A DNA stretch of 64,000 nucleotides from Pseudofabraea citricarpa (lineage: Eukaryota > Ascomycota > Leotiomycetes > Helotiales > Dermateaceae), in assembly GCA_029641185.1 (NCBI GenBank), contig JAPWGK010000016.1:682001-746000 (forward strand). The letters run 5' to 3'. Position numbers and translations under genes: made by a program. Below the pieces are notes generated by a model that was not told the DNA's origin, searched no databases, and worked only from the letters and a program-made list of their open reading frames with translations. Shown here piece after piece: positions 1-11,800 of this stretch (position 1 is the stretch's first letter; every line of letters starts with the position of its first letter).

Positions 1-1578
1 TGCCAGCTTTTCATTCCTAGCTTGATCCCACGCTCGGCCAGTTCCACCACTCTTGGCCTCTCTCTGAGCTTTCTTCTCCTCTTTTAGGGTCCTTGCTCTC
101 TCTCTTGGGTCAATAACTACTAGCTCATCCTCTGCCTTCTTCCGATAATTCAAATCTTTGCCCAATTTGTCCTCTTTAAATGAAAGAGCATGTGACATCC
201 AACCGAGATCGTTATCGTCATCCTCCTCTGCTCCATCTTCCTGAGCATCCCACGACTTGCAGGATTGGCAGTTGGCTATAAAGTGCAAATCACACAGCGC
301 TGCTTCGTCATCATCGTCTGGGGCCTCTTGGGTGGTTTCTGCAGATGGGACTGTTTTGGTAACTTCTTTCTCCGGTGGTGCTTGTTCCAACTTGGACCGA
401 AATTCTTTCAAAATATCCAGAGATCGCTGATCATCAGCTGTGGCTGCATTTCCACCTGGCCGCCTTTTCCGCGCTCGAACTGATGTTTCGGGAATCATTT
501 CTTCCAGAGCTGATTTCTTCTTCTCCTGAACAGGAGCTATCTGAGTATTTCGCTTCATTGAAGCTTTCAGTTCTGCAATTTGTGCATTGGTGCGATCTAG
601 TAAAGTAGAAACTTTTTGTACTTGCGGCTCGGGCGACGAGGATATATCCCTGGTCTCAAGCTTCGCAGCTCTATTAGGTAGTGATTTGGTCGGAGCAGGG
701 GTAGGTTCGGGAGAGGATTCTATAGAAACGGCTCGCGTTGCCTTCCTGATTTCTTTTGGCGCAGAATTTTGTTTGGGAGCAGGCGGAGCTGGAGTATCCT
801 CAACATCCATTACGATTCTGGTATCGAATTTTGTCTTCTTCAAGACAGGTGCTGCCTCCTCCATATCCCCCTCATCCCCTCCAAAGCTCAGAAGTTGTTT
901 CCCAGCCTTCCGCTTCTTCTTTTTCTCTCCAGTCTTCTCCTTGGTCACTGGCGCAGCAGTCCTCGACCTCACAACCATGTCCTTGAAGGGATTGACTAAT
1001 ACTTCTACGCTCGTAATTTTCGTAGGATATACAGGTCTGTCGCCCTCTACCTCCGCTTCTCCCATCTTGGCAACATTGTAAATAGTTTCGCCCTCCACTC
1101 GACCGAATAGAGTGTTCTTCCCTTGTAGCTCAGGTGTGTCTCCCAGGGTCAAGAAGAACTGGCTGCCATTGGAATCCGGTCCCTCATTTGCCATTCCTAG
1201 CAACCCTCTTCGATTAAACTTGATCCTGCTGTGAAACTCGTCCTTGAATCCGACTCCATGCGGTCCAGCATTCTTGCCCTTGCGCTCCTCTTGGGGCCAA
1301 ATTCCATTCTCCTCCCGCGCTTCTCCAAATGCGCCACCATCGTAGATTGATTCCCCGCCTGATCCAGTACCTGTAGGATCGCCACCTTGCAGAATAAAGC
1401 CCGGTATCAGGCGGTGGAAAATTGTATTATTATAATAGCCATCGAGGCAGTGCTGAAGGAAGTTTCGACATGTAAGAGGGACCTGATGCGCCCAAAGCTC
1501 CAACGAGACATCACCGGATGTTGTATGAAGAATGCATGATGCAGTAGGCTGCGGTTCGAGGTTGTAGAGTGAGGACAT
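1..1578 (-). CDS. CWC27: CWC27-type peptidyl-prolyl cis-trans isomerase (spliceosomal cyclophilin), 3' end outside window
   Basis: Intronless frame from ATG at 1578 (MSSLYNLEPQ) open to base 1, at least 526 residues, so only the last few residues and the stop are missing. The N-terminal ~180 residues are a cyclophilin domain: FHRLIPGF at residues 54-61 carries the catalytic Arg, and MANEGPDSNGSQFF is the substrate-groove signature. The rest is a charged, low-complexity tail with Lys/Arg-rich and Glu/Asp-rich runs and a conserved-looking C-terminal block (DDNDLGWMSHALSFK). Cyclophilin plus long acidic/basic tail with this C-terminal block is the CWC27 architecture, a component of activated spliceosomes; the family is nuclear. 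A simpler cytosolic cyclophilin is ruled out by the tail. Start chosen because the residues before the cyclophilin fold (LEPQPTASCILHTTSGDVSLELW) match the family spacing. Confidence 0.9.
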   Translation of the reverse strand, partial: MSSLYNLEPQPTASCILHTTSGDVSLELWAHQVPLTCRNFLQHCLDGYYNNTIFHRLIPGFILQGGDPTGTGSGGESIYDGGAFGEAREENGIWPQEERKGKNAGPHGVGFKDEFHSRIKFNRRGLLGMANEGPDSNGSQFFLTLGDTPELQGKNTLFGRVEGETIYNVAKMGEAEVEGDRPVYPTKITSVEVLVNPFKDMVVRSRTAAPVTKEKTGEKKKKRKAGKQLLSFGGDEGDMEEAAPVLKKTKFDTRIVMDVEDTPAPPAPKQNSAPKEIRKATRAVSIESSPEPTPAPTKSLPNRAAKLETRDISSSPEPQVQKVSTLLDRTNAQIAELKASMKRNTQIAPVQEKKKSALEEMIPETSVRARKRRPGGNAATADDQRSLDILKEFRSKLEQAPPEKEVTKTVPSAETTQEAPDDDDEAALCDLHFIANCQSCKSWDAQEDGAEEDDDNDLGWMSHALSFKEDKLGKDLNYRKKAEDELVVIDPRERARTLKEEKKAQREAKSGGTGRAWDQARNEKLA

Positions 1579-2681
1579 GGCGAAGGACCTGTATGACCTG
1601 CAAATTAATGAGGCCGTGACAAGGTCAAGTAATAGCTGTGGTCAGCCTTGTAAAACTTAGGTCGCGTCGGAAGTTATACGTGCCTTAATACCAAGGTATT
1701 AATTTGTTACGTCTACACGTGACTATTCTCAGTACTCACTTATCATATCTCACATTCGGGCTTCCTAGCTTTCGACACGGGTTTGACATTGGTACTAAGA
1801 TAGCACATACCACCATCTGATTGCGACACCGGATACTAATGATATAGTTCTGTGCTAGCCGCTGCACCGCCGTTGCGTTAACCATGATTAGGTAGACGCT
1901 TTGCCGGCACTCAAGAATTAGCCGACCAACCTTTTCAAACTCTGGTTACCATCTTAAGAACGACAGCTACCAGCATTTTGCCCACAGTTACAGGTAACAA
2001 GTTATCGAGTATTTGAGCAACATTGCAGATGGTTTTGGTGAATACATGGTGTAAGGAAAATTCAATATATATTTCGAGATTATCTATAGCAAATATGAGG
2101 ACCCAAGATCATTCACATAAATACCTAATTAGCCATCTTGCCTCTTTACTTTTTGGTGAAGTCAAAAGTGCGCCTTATTGTTATAATAAAAAATCACACA
2201 AATGAATTCTTTAAAATGGTGTGTTCGGTCGCACTTGAGACGCGAAAATTGATCTTGTAAGCACATACTAATCCTTGTGCTAGAGATTTAATATTTTTCT
2301 GAGCGAGTTCGTAAATGGAGATGCCATAGGGTAAGATAAAAAAGAGTAAACAAATGAAGGAAACAAATATTAGATGCTAGAGTATTGCAATTCTATATTC
2401 TGCCACCTATCATCCGAAAGTGACCTCTAGAGGAAATTGAAGACTGAATGAGCAAAAATTGACTACTAGCACCGCTAGCTTAGTTGTAGTAGTAAATATT
2501 AAATACCAGGTATCGTGCGGTGATAATTTTTTGATACTAACCACACAGTACTTTTATACATATTGGTTTTTCACAGTCACTACCAATACAATCTGCAACA
2601 ACCTGAGCACCAAGGGATATATTCTTAAAAATCCATCCAAGAGAAAGGAGACAAGAATATCACTACCTTAAATCTTATTCC
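1579..2681. other. Intergenic, AT-rich, no gene seen
   Basis: Divergent spacer between CWC27 and the unknown ORF at 2682. It is AT-rich, especially 2020-2660. The short open frames here (for example 2023-2205) have no recognisable content. The part next to 1578 must hold the CWC27 promoter. Confidence 0.5.
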
Positions 2682-3542
2682 ATGGCTACCGAAACTGGAG
2701 ACCGGCCAATCTCCACAGATTCTGCTTCACCAGTCGAGACTTCCGAAGGCACAGCGTCACCATCAAGCATGCCAGGCTTGGCTGGCACAGTCGAAACCCC
2801 GTCGTCCTCCCCCCGTCTTCCACCAGCCGGGGACCAGAACGCCGATGCTTCGCCAGCCGGGGATCTCGACAGGCCATTGTCAAGATTGGAGATACTCGCT
2901 TGGGGTGCTCAATTGGCACAAACATCATTCCTAACTATTACCGAGTGGCTTATGATTGTCATTGATTGCGAAAAGAGAGGTTATAAGGAGCAATTCACCA
3001 GAAACCTCCTCATCAATGTCCGCACTCGCAGGGAATACCAATTTTCGCAACAGTCTGGAATTGACCAAGCTCGGTGGGTGAAGTACGGGGTCCCCTGGGA
3101 CCCTAGAGATCTTGAAGGAAATGTATCTGAGCCACTTGGAAGCCGGCAAAATGATGACGAGTTCGAAGTACTCCAGAATGACACGGGGAACAAATATATG
3201 CCTAGAGACTTACAAGAAGACAAGGACACAGATATCGAAGACCATGGAATGTCTTCGCCAGTGCATGATCTAAGTCCTCCAGATGGGATGCGGGTGATCT
3301 ATCGTTCCACGAACGCTTCTCGTGTCGGAGCGAAGAAGGCCCCTTCTGGATACGATCAAGACCCAGACCCAGAACAGGAAGAAACCCCAAAACGGCAGAA
3401 TACTCAGGATAGGCCAAGGCATCGATTACCGGAACACCCTGCACCAGCGATAGAATTACCAAAAAGTCGTCATCAAAGGATGGCTGTCAAACGCAACAAA
3501 GTCGATAAATGCCTTCATAAAACTCAATCAGACCCAACTTGA
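2682..3542 (+). CDS. Unknown Ser/Pro-rich protein, 286 aa
   Basis: Single open frame from ATG 2682 to TGA 3542. I do not recognise it. Residues 1-65 are Ser/Thr/Pro-rich with an imperfect internal duplication (PPAGDQNADASPAGD). Residues 66-130 are the only part that looks folded (SRLEILAWGAQLAQTSF followed by ITEWLMIVIDCEKRGYKEQF). The C-terminal half is acidic then basic and low in complexity. There is no signal peptide; the short hydrophobic stretch ITEWLMIVI is too short to be a confident membrane segment. It lies 220 bp from the end of deoxyhypusine synthase, convergent with it. The length of the open frame and a coding-like composition favour a real gene, but it could be lineage-specific or carry an unseen intron. 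Confidence 0.5.
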   Translation: MATETGDRPISTDSASPVETSEGTASPSSMPGLAGTVETPSSSPRLPPAGDQNADASPAGDLDRPLSRLEILAWGAQLAQTSFLTITEWLMIVIDCEKRGYKEQFTRNLLINVRTRREYQFSQQSGIDQARWVKYGVPWDPRDLEGNVSEPLGSRQNDDEFEVLQNDTGNKYMPRDLQEDKDTDIEDHGMSSPVHDLSPPDGMRVIYRSTNASRVGAKKAPSGYDQDPDPEQEETPKRQNTQDRPRHRLPEHPAPAIELPKSRHQRMAVKRNKVDKCLHKTQSDPT

Positions 3543-3762
3543 CTGTTCTCAAATTGCGCAGGGGATTGATGACGCTCTGATTTAGGACGGCTTTACTTGG
3601 TTGTGTTCTTGGGTGGATTTGCAGATATTCTAATTGGATCTGCTGCGGGGGTATCGCTATTGGCCAAGGTCGAAATGGGTAGCTGGTTCAATGAAGATGC
3701 TGAATAGTGAGATTTCGTAGCAGGAGAGTAGGCATCGTCTGATTTTGGGGGTTTCATTATGT

Positions 3763-4961
3763 CTACTTGCTATTCGATTCTTTAGCAAAGGTTGCAGCGA
3801 CGATCAATGGGAAGCATGCTGTAGCTTCAACATAAACCTAAATCATTGTTAGTCTTGGTTACAGCTCAATTCGAGAACCAGTGCAATGATTGTGAACAGA
3901 CCTTGACACTATCCGCGTTGGGTTTGATTTTCCCCCAGCTCACAGCCTCGTCTGGACGTGCTCCCGCATCACTTCCATCGAATTCTTGTGCTGTATTAAT
4001 GTACACTGCACTTTCGGCCCCATTCCGCATCAAACAGGCATTGGCGATATGATGTTTTACAATACCACCCCCCAGAATTAACATTCCAGCCCTTTTTGCC
4101 CGTACGGCAATGGTATTGATCTTGCGTATATCTTCTACAATGTCGATTTTGAGTTGTTGGGGTGAAGTTTTAAATGTATGAAAGTACAACATATCGCCAA
4201 GACTACCATCAGTAAGTGCTGGGCAGAAAACGGGGATATCATTCTTGTATGCCCAATAATAGACTGATCTTTCGTCGTTGATCTCTTTGCCAAGTCTATA
4301 AATGACCTTTGACGGTGTCCAGTTGATCTCGTCTTCAGTTCCTTTGCTGACTTCTTGCTCCTCTAGCATTTTGTCGAGGATCGGAACAATCCAGTCCTCA
4401 AAGGCGCAGTAGTTTTGATTTGGCACAATGAGGTTACCAATACGATTCAGCCCTTTTGCTCGCAAACCTGCACCTGGAGTACTGAAAGATCCCATATAGG
4501 TATCGCCAAGACATTTGATAAAGTCCTCTTCAATGCCACCAGCAGTTGAGACGATTGCAGAGATATGCTTGTGCTGGGCTAAATAACGAAAGGTTCCACG
4601 AAGCCCCGAAGAGATCAGGTTCGAAGTATATCCAAGGAAGATGGTAGTTCCGTCGCCTGTCTCAGGGTCACGCCATGCTCGCTGTTCCAAATCAGCCTCG
4701 GTTCTGATATAGGAGGGAAATACTTGCCATGTCGTTGATAATCCGAACTGCCTCACCAATGGAGCTTGCCTGAAATCCCATATTGTTCATCCCACTCATC
4801 AGATCATCAACCGTAATTGGTCGACCCGCAAACGCATTGAAATCCAACTCCTCGACTTTCTGTGCGTCTACTGGCATCTCATTTGAAGGTACCAGGACAG
4901 CATCGGTAACCGATGAAGGCAGCCCTGCGCCCTTGTCCTCTGGAGGTGCCATCGTCTGCAA
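3763..4961 (-). CDS. DYS1: Deoxyhypusine synthase
   Basis: Transfers the aminobutyl group of spermidine to the hypusine lysine of eIF5A, an NAD-dependent cytosolic reaction. Three exons: 4961-4728, 4681-3902, 3837-3763, giving 362 aa, close to the usual 360-390. Intron 1 (4727-4682, 46 bp) has a GC donor (GCAAGT) with an AG acceptor and a CTGAT branch; it joins RIINDM to [12 protein letters not shown] exactly as the family requires, and the GT alternative gives an immediate stop. Intron 2 (3901-3838, 64 bp) is a normal GT-AG. Diagnostic blocks: [42 protein letters not shown], and [18 protein letters not shown] with the substrate-lysine at about residue 287, then [20 protein letters not shown]. 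An alternative start lies three codons in (MAPPEDKG, 4952). Confidence 0.95.
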
Positions 4962-5821
4962 GATTCAGAGGGATCAGAATTGAGAAGAAGAGAGTTTAAC
5001 TCAAAGTCTAGTTGCCATGGATGAAGGAAACCAAAGGTGGTCCGGTGAATGAAGAGATTTTCGACGTCATCCAACGATGCACGTGATGCTTACTTGCCGT
5101 CTCTCCTAACTTGGGCACTAAGGTACCGGTAGGCAGATAGTTGACTTGGCTCGAGGCTTCCTTCATCATTCATACTTAAACAGTAGCAGACCTGACAGAA
5201 ATGCCCATTATGGCCCGTTACTGTGGAGTAGATTCCTGGTCTCGAGCTGGTCTGGCCTCCTTGCGTGACCTGACAGCCGAGCGCCGGCTGTCCGGGGCCA
5301 TATTCGGGAGTTGGAGCCTCACCTTATCAGCAGCCTCCTGTATGGCCACGTACGCGAGCTGGGGGCTCGCGTCAAGATACTGAGAAAGCCAGAGACATGG
5401 GTATCAATCATGCTAGTCGATTTCAGTGGACTGGGCCTTTCCGAGCTGAATTCGATGTCTCCTCTGTAGCCTCTGCTCTGCTCTGTACCCTCTCCACCAC
5501 GAATCACTGCGAATACCATCAACACACCCCATCCCTCACATCAACATCGTTCCCTCCGCCCATCTCGCTGCCACGCTGGACATGCCGCTCATTTAGGAAT
5601 ATTCTCAAGACCTCGTCCTGCCCCTGTCGTCCACGCGCGCGCTGCGCTGCAGATCCCACTTGAAGAGACCAAAGACAGCCTGGGACACCCAACCCCAAAC
5701 CATCAGAACGTGTGCTTTATGCCATAGCAGCCCTCGCAACGCTCTGCCAACCTACATCGTCAGCCGGCCGCCCAAGTACACATCATTGGCATTTCTAGAG
5801 GGCGGTTGCCCGACAACATGA
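4962..5821. promoter_or_regulatory. Divergent promoter region, deoxyhypusine synthase / SNT1-like
   Basis: 860 bp between two divergent starts. The stretch 5450-5760 is C/T-rich on the + strand, as in leader regions of filamentous fungi. A perfect branch-site/acceptor pair (TACTGAC then AACAG, ending at 5883) lies just inside the SNT1 open frame, so part of this region may be 5' UTR with an intron. No other gene is visible. Confidence 0.45.
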
Positions 5822-8800
5822 ATGTCAGTCTTTCTCTCCATGGCGAGCAAGCGCCGTATAGTACTGACTGATGGCTGCAACAGGTCGTCGAGAAACCAAT
5901 ATGACTCTAGGGAGTCCCGCGCTTCTTCGCGTGATCGATCCCCAGGACGATACAATGACATGCGCGATTCAGATCAATACAGAGGTGGCGCAGGAAGAGG
6001 AGAGAGACGCAGGTCCATATCAGATTCCAGATCAGGTGGTGGAGCGTTTCAATCGAATCGAGACAACTACAATCGAGAATCCTCCCGAGACTTCCCACCG
6101 CGTGAGCCACCACGAGGCCCGAAAGCACTAATAGATCCACCGAGCGGACCCCGCGCCAGTAATTACGGGGGAGGAGATTTCAGAGGAGATTTCAACCACA
6201 GAGGGGACTTTAGGGGTCGTGGTCGCGGTCGAGGCAGAGTTTGGCGGGATGACAGTCGAGACAGAGGCCGCGATGTCGAACGCGAACGAGACTTCAGTAG
6301 GGATCGCAGAGAGGATCGCGGGCCACCACCGCCGTTTCGCGATGATCGCAGCCGCGATCGAGATTGGCGGGATAGAGACACATTTAGGGGCCGCAGGGCA
6401 TCTTCACCTCAACCAAGGCCACGTTCGCCAACATACAACAACCGTGACAATCGAGATTTGCGAGATGCCCCACCTAGTTCAGAACCTGATCGCGCACGTA
6501 GGGGCTCACGGGACGGACCATTGCTAGCAACTTCAGCATCTTCTGAATCGTTACAGCCGTATGCAGGCCGTGGTTTTAGTGGCTACGGCCGCGCAAGAGG
6601 TGTTCGTGGACGTGGAAGAGGAGGGTACTTTGAAGATCATAGGCCTCAACCAGGTCGTAGCCGTTCACCGGATCCTCAATGGGCTCGTAGACCTCAGCCA
6701 TCAGCTACCCCTCCACCTCAAGTTCCAGCATTTGGTTCTACTTCATCTTCAGTGCCAGTTGCAGCCTCAACACCAGGATCCTTGACCACCTCAGGTCCTG
6801 TACCTGGAATCGCAGTACCAACAGCTCCCCGTGCACATGTTCCAGTGGCTCGCAATTCATTTGTCAGAACACAGGCAGAAGCTAGTTCTGTTAAATGGGT
6901 CAGTCCTGAGTATTCTGCTTCAAAACAAGCCCGACAAACTCCAGAGCATTCAAGACCAATACCAAGTCCTGCTTTGTCGGCGAAGAGCTTTAGCCCACCA
7001 CGAGCACCCGCCATCAAATCAGAAGCCTGGATGAATCGCGCTCCTCAGCCTTCATTCCAGGAGTATGGAAATGCCCAAGAAAACTCACATCACTCGGCTT
7101 CAAAATTTGCAAATGAAAACATCCCACTTGGACCGCGGAGCCATGACTCAATATCACAATCTGGACGTGTAAACCAGGAATCTGACCATTTACCCGGAGA
7201 CAAGACTCTAGATACCCAGTTGTCGCCATCGTCAACGCATCATCCAATTTTAAAGCCATCTACAGTAGATACGGGTGAAGAGGACCGACATTCAGTACCG
7301 CCAGATTCTTCTAGCCAAAAGAACCCTTCATTTATTGGGCCTACCAGACGACCCTTCCTCTCCAAGCGACGGCAAAAAGAACCTCAGGGCAGGCCACGCA
7401 GGAATAGAGATATGTCCGATGATGATAGTTCAGATGATGGCCTTGACTCTGATTCAGGTGTTGATGATCTTTATTTTGAAGAAGAAATCGCCAAGATCAA
7501 AGACCAAATAGCGGAGAAAGCAAGACAGAATGATCTACTTCCGAAATCCTTACCAAATCATGTCATTCTCAGACTATTTTCGCCACCTTCTATCATGGAT
7601 GAATTAATGAACAAATCCCCAAAAGCTATATTAACTGCAGAAAAGACAAGCAAGTTAGAACCAGATGCCCCCAAGTCGGTCGTAGACTCTGAAAAGGTTG
7701 TCGAAAATATACCGCCAACTTCAAATGAAGTGATACAAGTATCAAAACCACAAGAAGAGGACGAGCATACAATGGATCTAGTTGAAGATGTGGGCCAGGC
7801 TGTGATCGATTCTGAGAAGAGGATCGAAGAGGAGGTTGTACCTACAATACAGGTGGAAAAGATCGTACACTCAACGGAAACCGAGGAAACTTCTGAGCCA
7901 ATGGTACTGGATCTTCCCGATGCAATGCCATCCAGCGTTGACAAGGAACTTGAGAAGCCGGTAGACCCTTCTCTGCCAATCGTCGACTCCGGACCCAAGC
8001 CTTCCACTCCGAAAGAAGTCGAGCCAGAACTCAGGTCGGAAGGAGAACGTGCTCAAAGTGCCGAAGCCACCAATTCGTCGATAACTCAGGCAATCGCTCC
8101 ACTTTCGGTTCAGACTGATCCGTTAGAGGACAATGACGGTGATACGAGCGAAACGGAGAGACTTGAGGAGCTTGAGGCTACTCAGAGTATGGCTAATGGG
8201 GATACTAGCGTTATTGATCAAGCTATTCTGTCCGTTTCAAAGCCGCCTTCACATTCGAATATGGACATCGATACTGACGATGTGGCCGAGAAAGAGATGC
8301 AGAGGGCTATGGAGCTTGAGGCTGTTCGTCGCAAGATGAAAACACCTCCTATCTCAAGTCTCAAGGATCTTCCGTTTGTTGGAATCAAGAAGTGGGACGA
8401 TGATGAAGACTTTTTGAAGACTTTACGACCAGATCCAGCTGTTGAATTAACAGTACGACGTAACAGGGAAATAAACTTGGCCAGGAGGGCACAGGCACAG
8501 CATGATGCTAGGCAAGAATGGAAACAGCGCTACTTGAAATATCGCATATGGACTGATTTCTCGGACGACCCCATAGCAAAAAAGTATCGCGAAAGGTTTG
8601 CGGAAGCAGAAAAGGCGAAAGAGGCCGAGGCAGCGAACCATGCACCACCTGCCGAGACACAAGGCCAAGGGAGAAGAAGCCGATTTGCAACAGATCTCGA
8701 ATTAGAAAGGGTCCTTAGAGAGTCAGAATTGGAGCAAAGCACACGAGAAGAGCAATCTCAAAGTAGGACCAGGACTGCAAGTGAGAAAGAAGCCATCATT

Positions 8801-11800
8801 CCTGACCAAATCTGGGACAACGAAGAACGCTTGGAAAATGTCTATGTCGACAGGACACATCTCGTACCTTTTGACCGGTCACTCTCCCTGCTTGAGTTCG
8901 GCGAGCCAATCGATAATTTTACTGAGGAAGAAAATGCGATATTTGAGAAGGCTTACTTGGAGTTCCCTAAGCAATGGGGTAAGATTGCAGAAGCGCTTGA
9001 AAATCGTGACTTCAAGGCTTGCATTCAACATTATTACTTGGTCAAGCACAAAACGAATCTAAAGGGCAAGGTTAAGGCACAACGGCCGAAACGCGGGGGC
9101 AAGAAGGGTCGTGGTGGTGCTAAACCAAAGACAATTGCTTTGCCATCAGAAACTGTAAATCCTGAGAACGAAGACGAAAAGCAAGAAAACGATGGTGCCG
9201 AAAGGCGTCGCTCGAGACGTACAAACGCGGGCCAATCTAATATGGCAGTCTCAGAAGCGCCTCCAAGTGAGAGTGAAAACGCAACTCCTATACCAACACC
9301 AAGCCGAAAACCAGCTGCCACCCCCAAGGGAGAAGGCACGCCTGCTGCACCAGCCAAACGAAAGACAAAGGCTACACCACGCGAAAAGCCATCTAAACAA
9401 TCAAAGAATAGTCAATTACTTGCTGCTGCACCCACCAGTTCGGCAGTTCGTCAGCCCGAGGCTTCGAGAACTCCTTCTGCGGCCCCAGAATGGAAAGCTG
9501 ATACTGCTCGACCTGTTGTAGAACAAAATCGTTTCGCTCCAGGATACGATGGCCCGAACCAAACCCAACCACCGGCAACATTTTCCCCTTACGTTCCTAT
9601 CGAAACAAGTAGTACCCCGGTACCGGTCGCTTTCGAATCACAACCATTTCAGGCTCAAGAACGTGTTGGTTCTGCACCTCCTATAAACTCTGATTCGCCA
9701 CAGGATAGACGCAGTATGCAGCAGACGTCGAGTTATTGGAGTGTTCCCGAACAAACCGAATTCCCTGCTCTTCTACGATATTTTGGTACAGACTGGCATG
9801 GAATAGCAAAGTTTATGACTTCAAAGACGCATATAATGGTATACACCACCGTTTTTCAACAATGGCTTGCAGTACCGTCTGACAGCAACAAGAGTCGACG
9901 TGTCGCTAACATCCAGACGCAGGTCAAGAACTACTACCAGCGCCAGGTAGACTCGGGGAAGATGAGTGATTGGGAAGAAATCGCTAAGGAAGCTGACGAG
10001 AAGCGAGGTCGAGGGGAGTCTACTGGTCCGATGCCAAACCCTCCTAGTCAGCCAAAGAGGCGTTACGACGGTACTCCCGGCACTTTCGATCGACCCGAGT
10101 CTAGCATGAGTGGCATAGAGGACTTGACAACTAGTGGTCAATCTATTATACAACAACCATCACCTCAGCCTCAGCCGCAACCCAGTCTTAGCACGAGATT
10201 TCCTGCCTTGGCCCAAGCTGGACCAGTTCCTCAGGTCAGTCAGCCGCCAACTTCGGTTCCTCCTCCAAATAAACCAGTTCAACAACAGCAACCACCACAA
10301 CAGCAGGCACAATCTCATCAGAAGCAACAAATACAGCAGCAGGTACAACAACAGGCCCAGCAAGCCCAGCAAGCCCAACAAGTCCAACAAGTCCAACAGG
10401 TTCAACAGGTTCAACAGGTTCAACAAGCACAACAAGTACAACAAGTACAACAACAAGTCCAACAGCAAGTACAGCAACAAGTCCAACAGCAAGTACAGCA
10501 ACAAGTACAACAGCAAGGACAGCAAGGACAACAACAACAAGCACAGTCTCATCCCCAGCAGCAACAACAACAGCAGCAGCAGCAGCAGGCACCACCTCAT
10601 CAACAACAACCACATCAAATGCCTCAACAAATACAGCAGCACGTCCAGCAACATCCACGTCCGTTGAGTGGACCACCTTTGGGAATATTTACGGTTGCCC
10701 GCGATCGCTCAATATCAACAACTCCCAATCAACAACACGCTAGGCCACCACTACTTCCATCAGCTTCAGAATCATCGATTTCACAGCGGTCGCGAATGGC
10801 TGCCCAGGAAGCTCAACTTGAGAGACAGAATGCGTTGAAGATTGAGCAGCAACAGCAAGCCAAGGAAAGAGAACGAGAGCAACGTGAACGATTAATGAAG
10901 CAAGAGGCTGAGAGTCAACACATTAATCTACAGCAGTTTGAGCCATATTCAACGCAGTCAATGCATTCTAACGTAATGGCACATTCCAGAGTTGAAGCAC
11001 CACAACCTGTTCAAGAAGTTCGACGACCTCCACCTCAGCAATACCAACCTCGAAATCCTATGCGTAGAACTATGATGGGCGATAGTATGGGTATTCAACA
11101 GACTTCCTCGGCGAGCCCATCTCCAGCTATACCTCGCGCTCCCATGAGTGCTCCTCCATCGGCTCAAGAGCAATATTCTGCACCACCTCCGCAACCTATA
11201 CCGCAAGCTCCTGTCAGACAACAAGAGACAATTCGAAAAACATCCAGTATCATGTCTCTTCTAAACGACGATGGGCCTAGTGAGCCTCAACCTCGACCCC
11301 AGCCCCCCAAAAGAGCAAGCGATTTTGCTCCTCCGAGCATTCAAGCATCACAAACCCCTCCGCCACCAAGAGAACAGATGTATCCGCAACCCCCACGTTC
11401 CTCAATCAGTGCTCAAGGTTCGCACATACGACGAGAGTCAGCACACAATGACGTTCATGGACTAGCTACTGGTTATGGACGAACTCCTGGCCCAGGACAA
11501 CCTGGAATCAAGCAGTCTCCTTATTCTGCGACCCCTCCCCCACCGCAACAGGCCCAAGCTCCACGACAACCCGTGGCCTCGCCATTGGATCTCGCTCCAC
11601 CTTCTGATAGAGATTATTACCAACGTCAGCCTCAATATCTTATGCAATCTCAGCAGACTGCTGTTAGCTCCCCTCAACTAGGCCCATCTCATCACTCACA
11701 ATCCCAGCCTCCGCCACATCAGCAGCAACAACAACAGCAGCAGCAGCCACCAACACATCGCCAGTTAGCATTCGGCCAAGCTGCAACACATGCTGCCTCA

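Noticed and set aside
5397..5663. 88-aa ORF upstream of SNT1
   Set aside because: C/T-rich leader-like composition and no domain; more likely 5' UTR or promoter.
10160..10676. Leu-rich and Val-rich antisense ORFs (164 and 146 aa)
   Set aside because: They are the reverse-strand readings of the CAA/CAG repeat inside SNT1; composition is repeat-driven.
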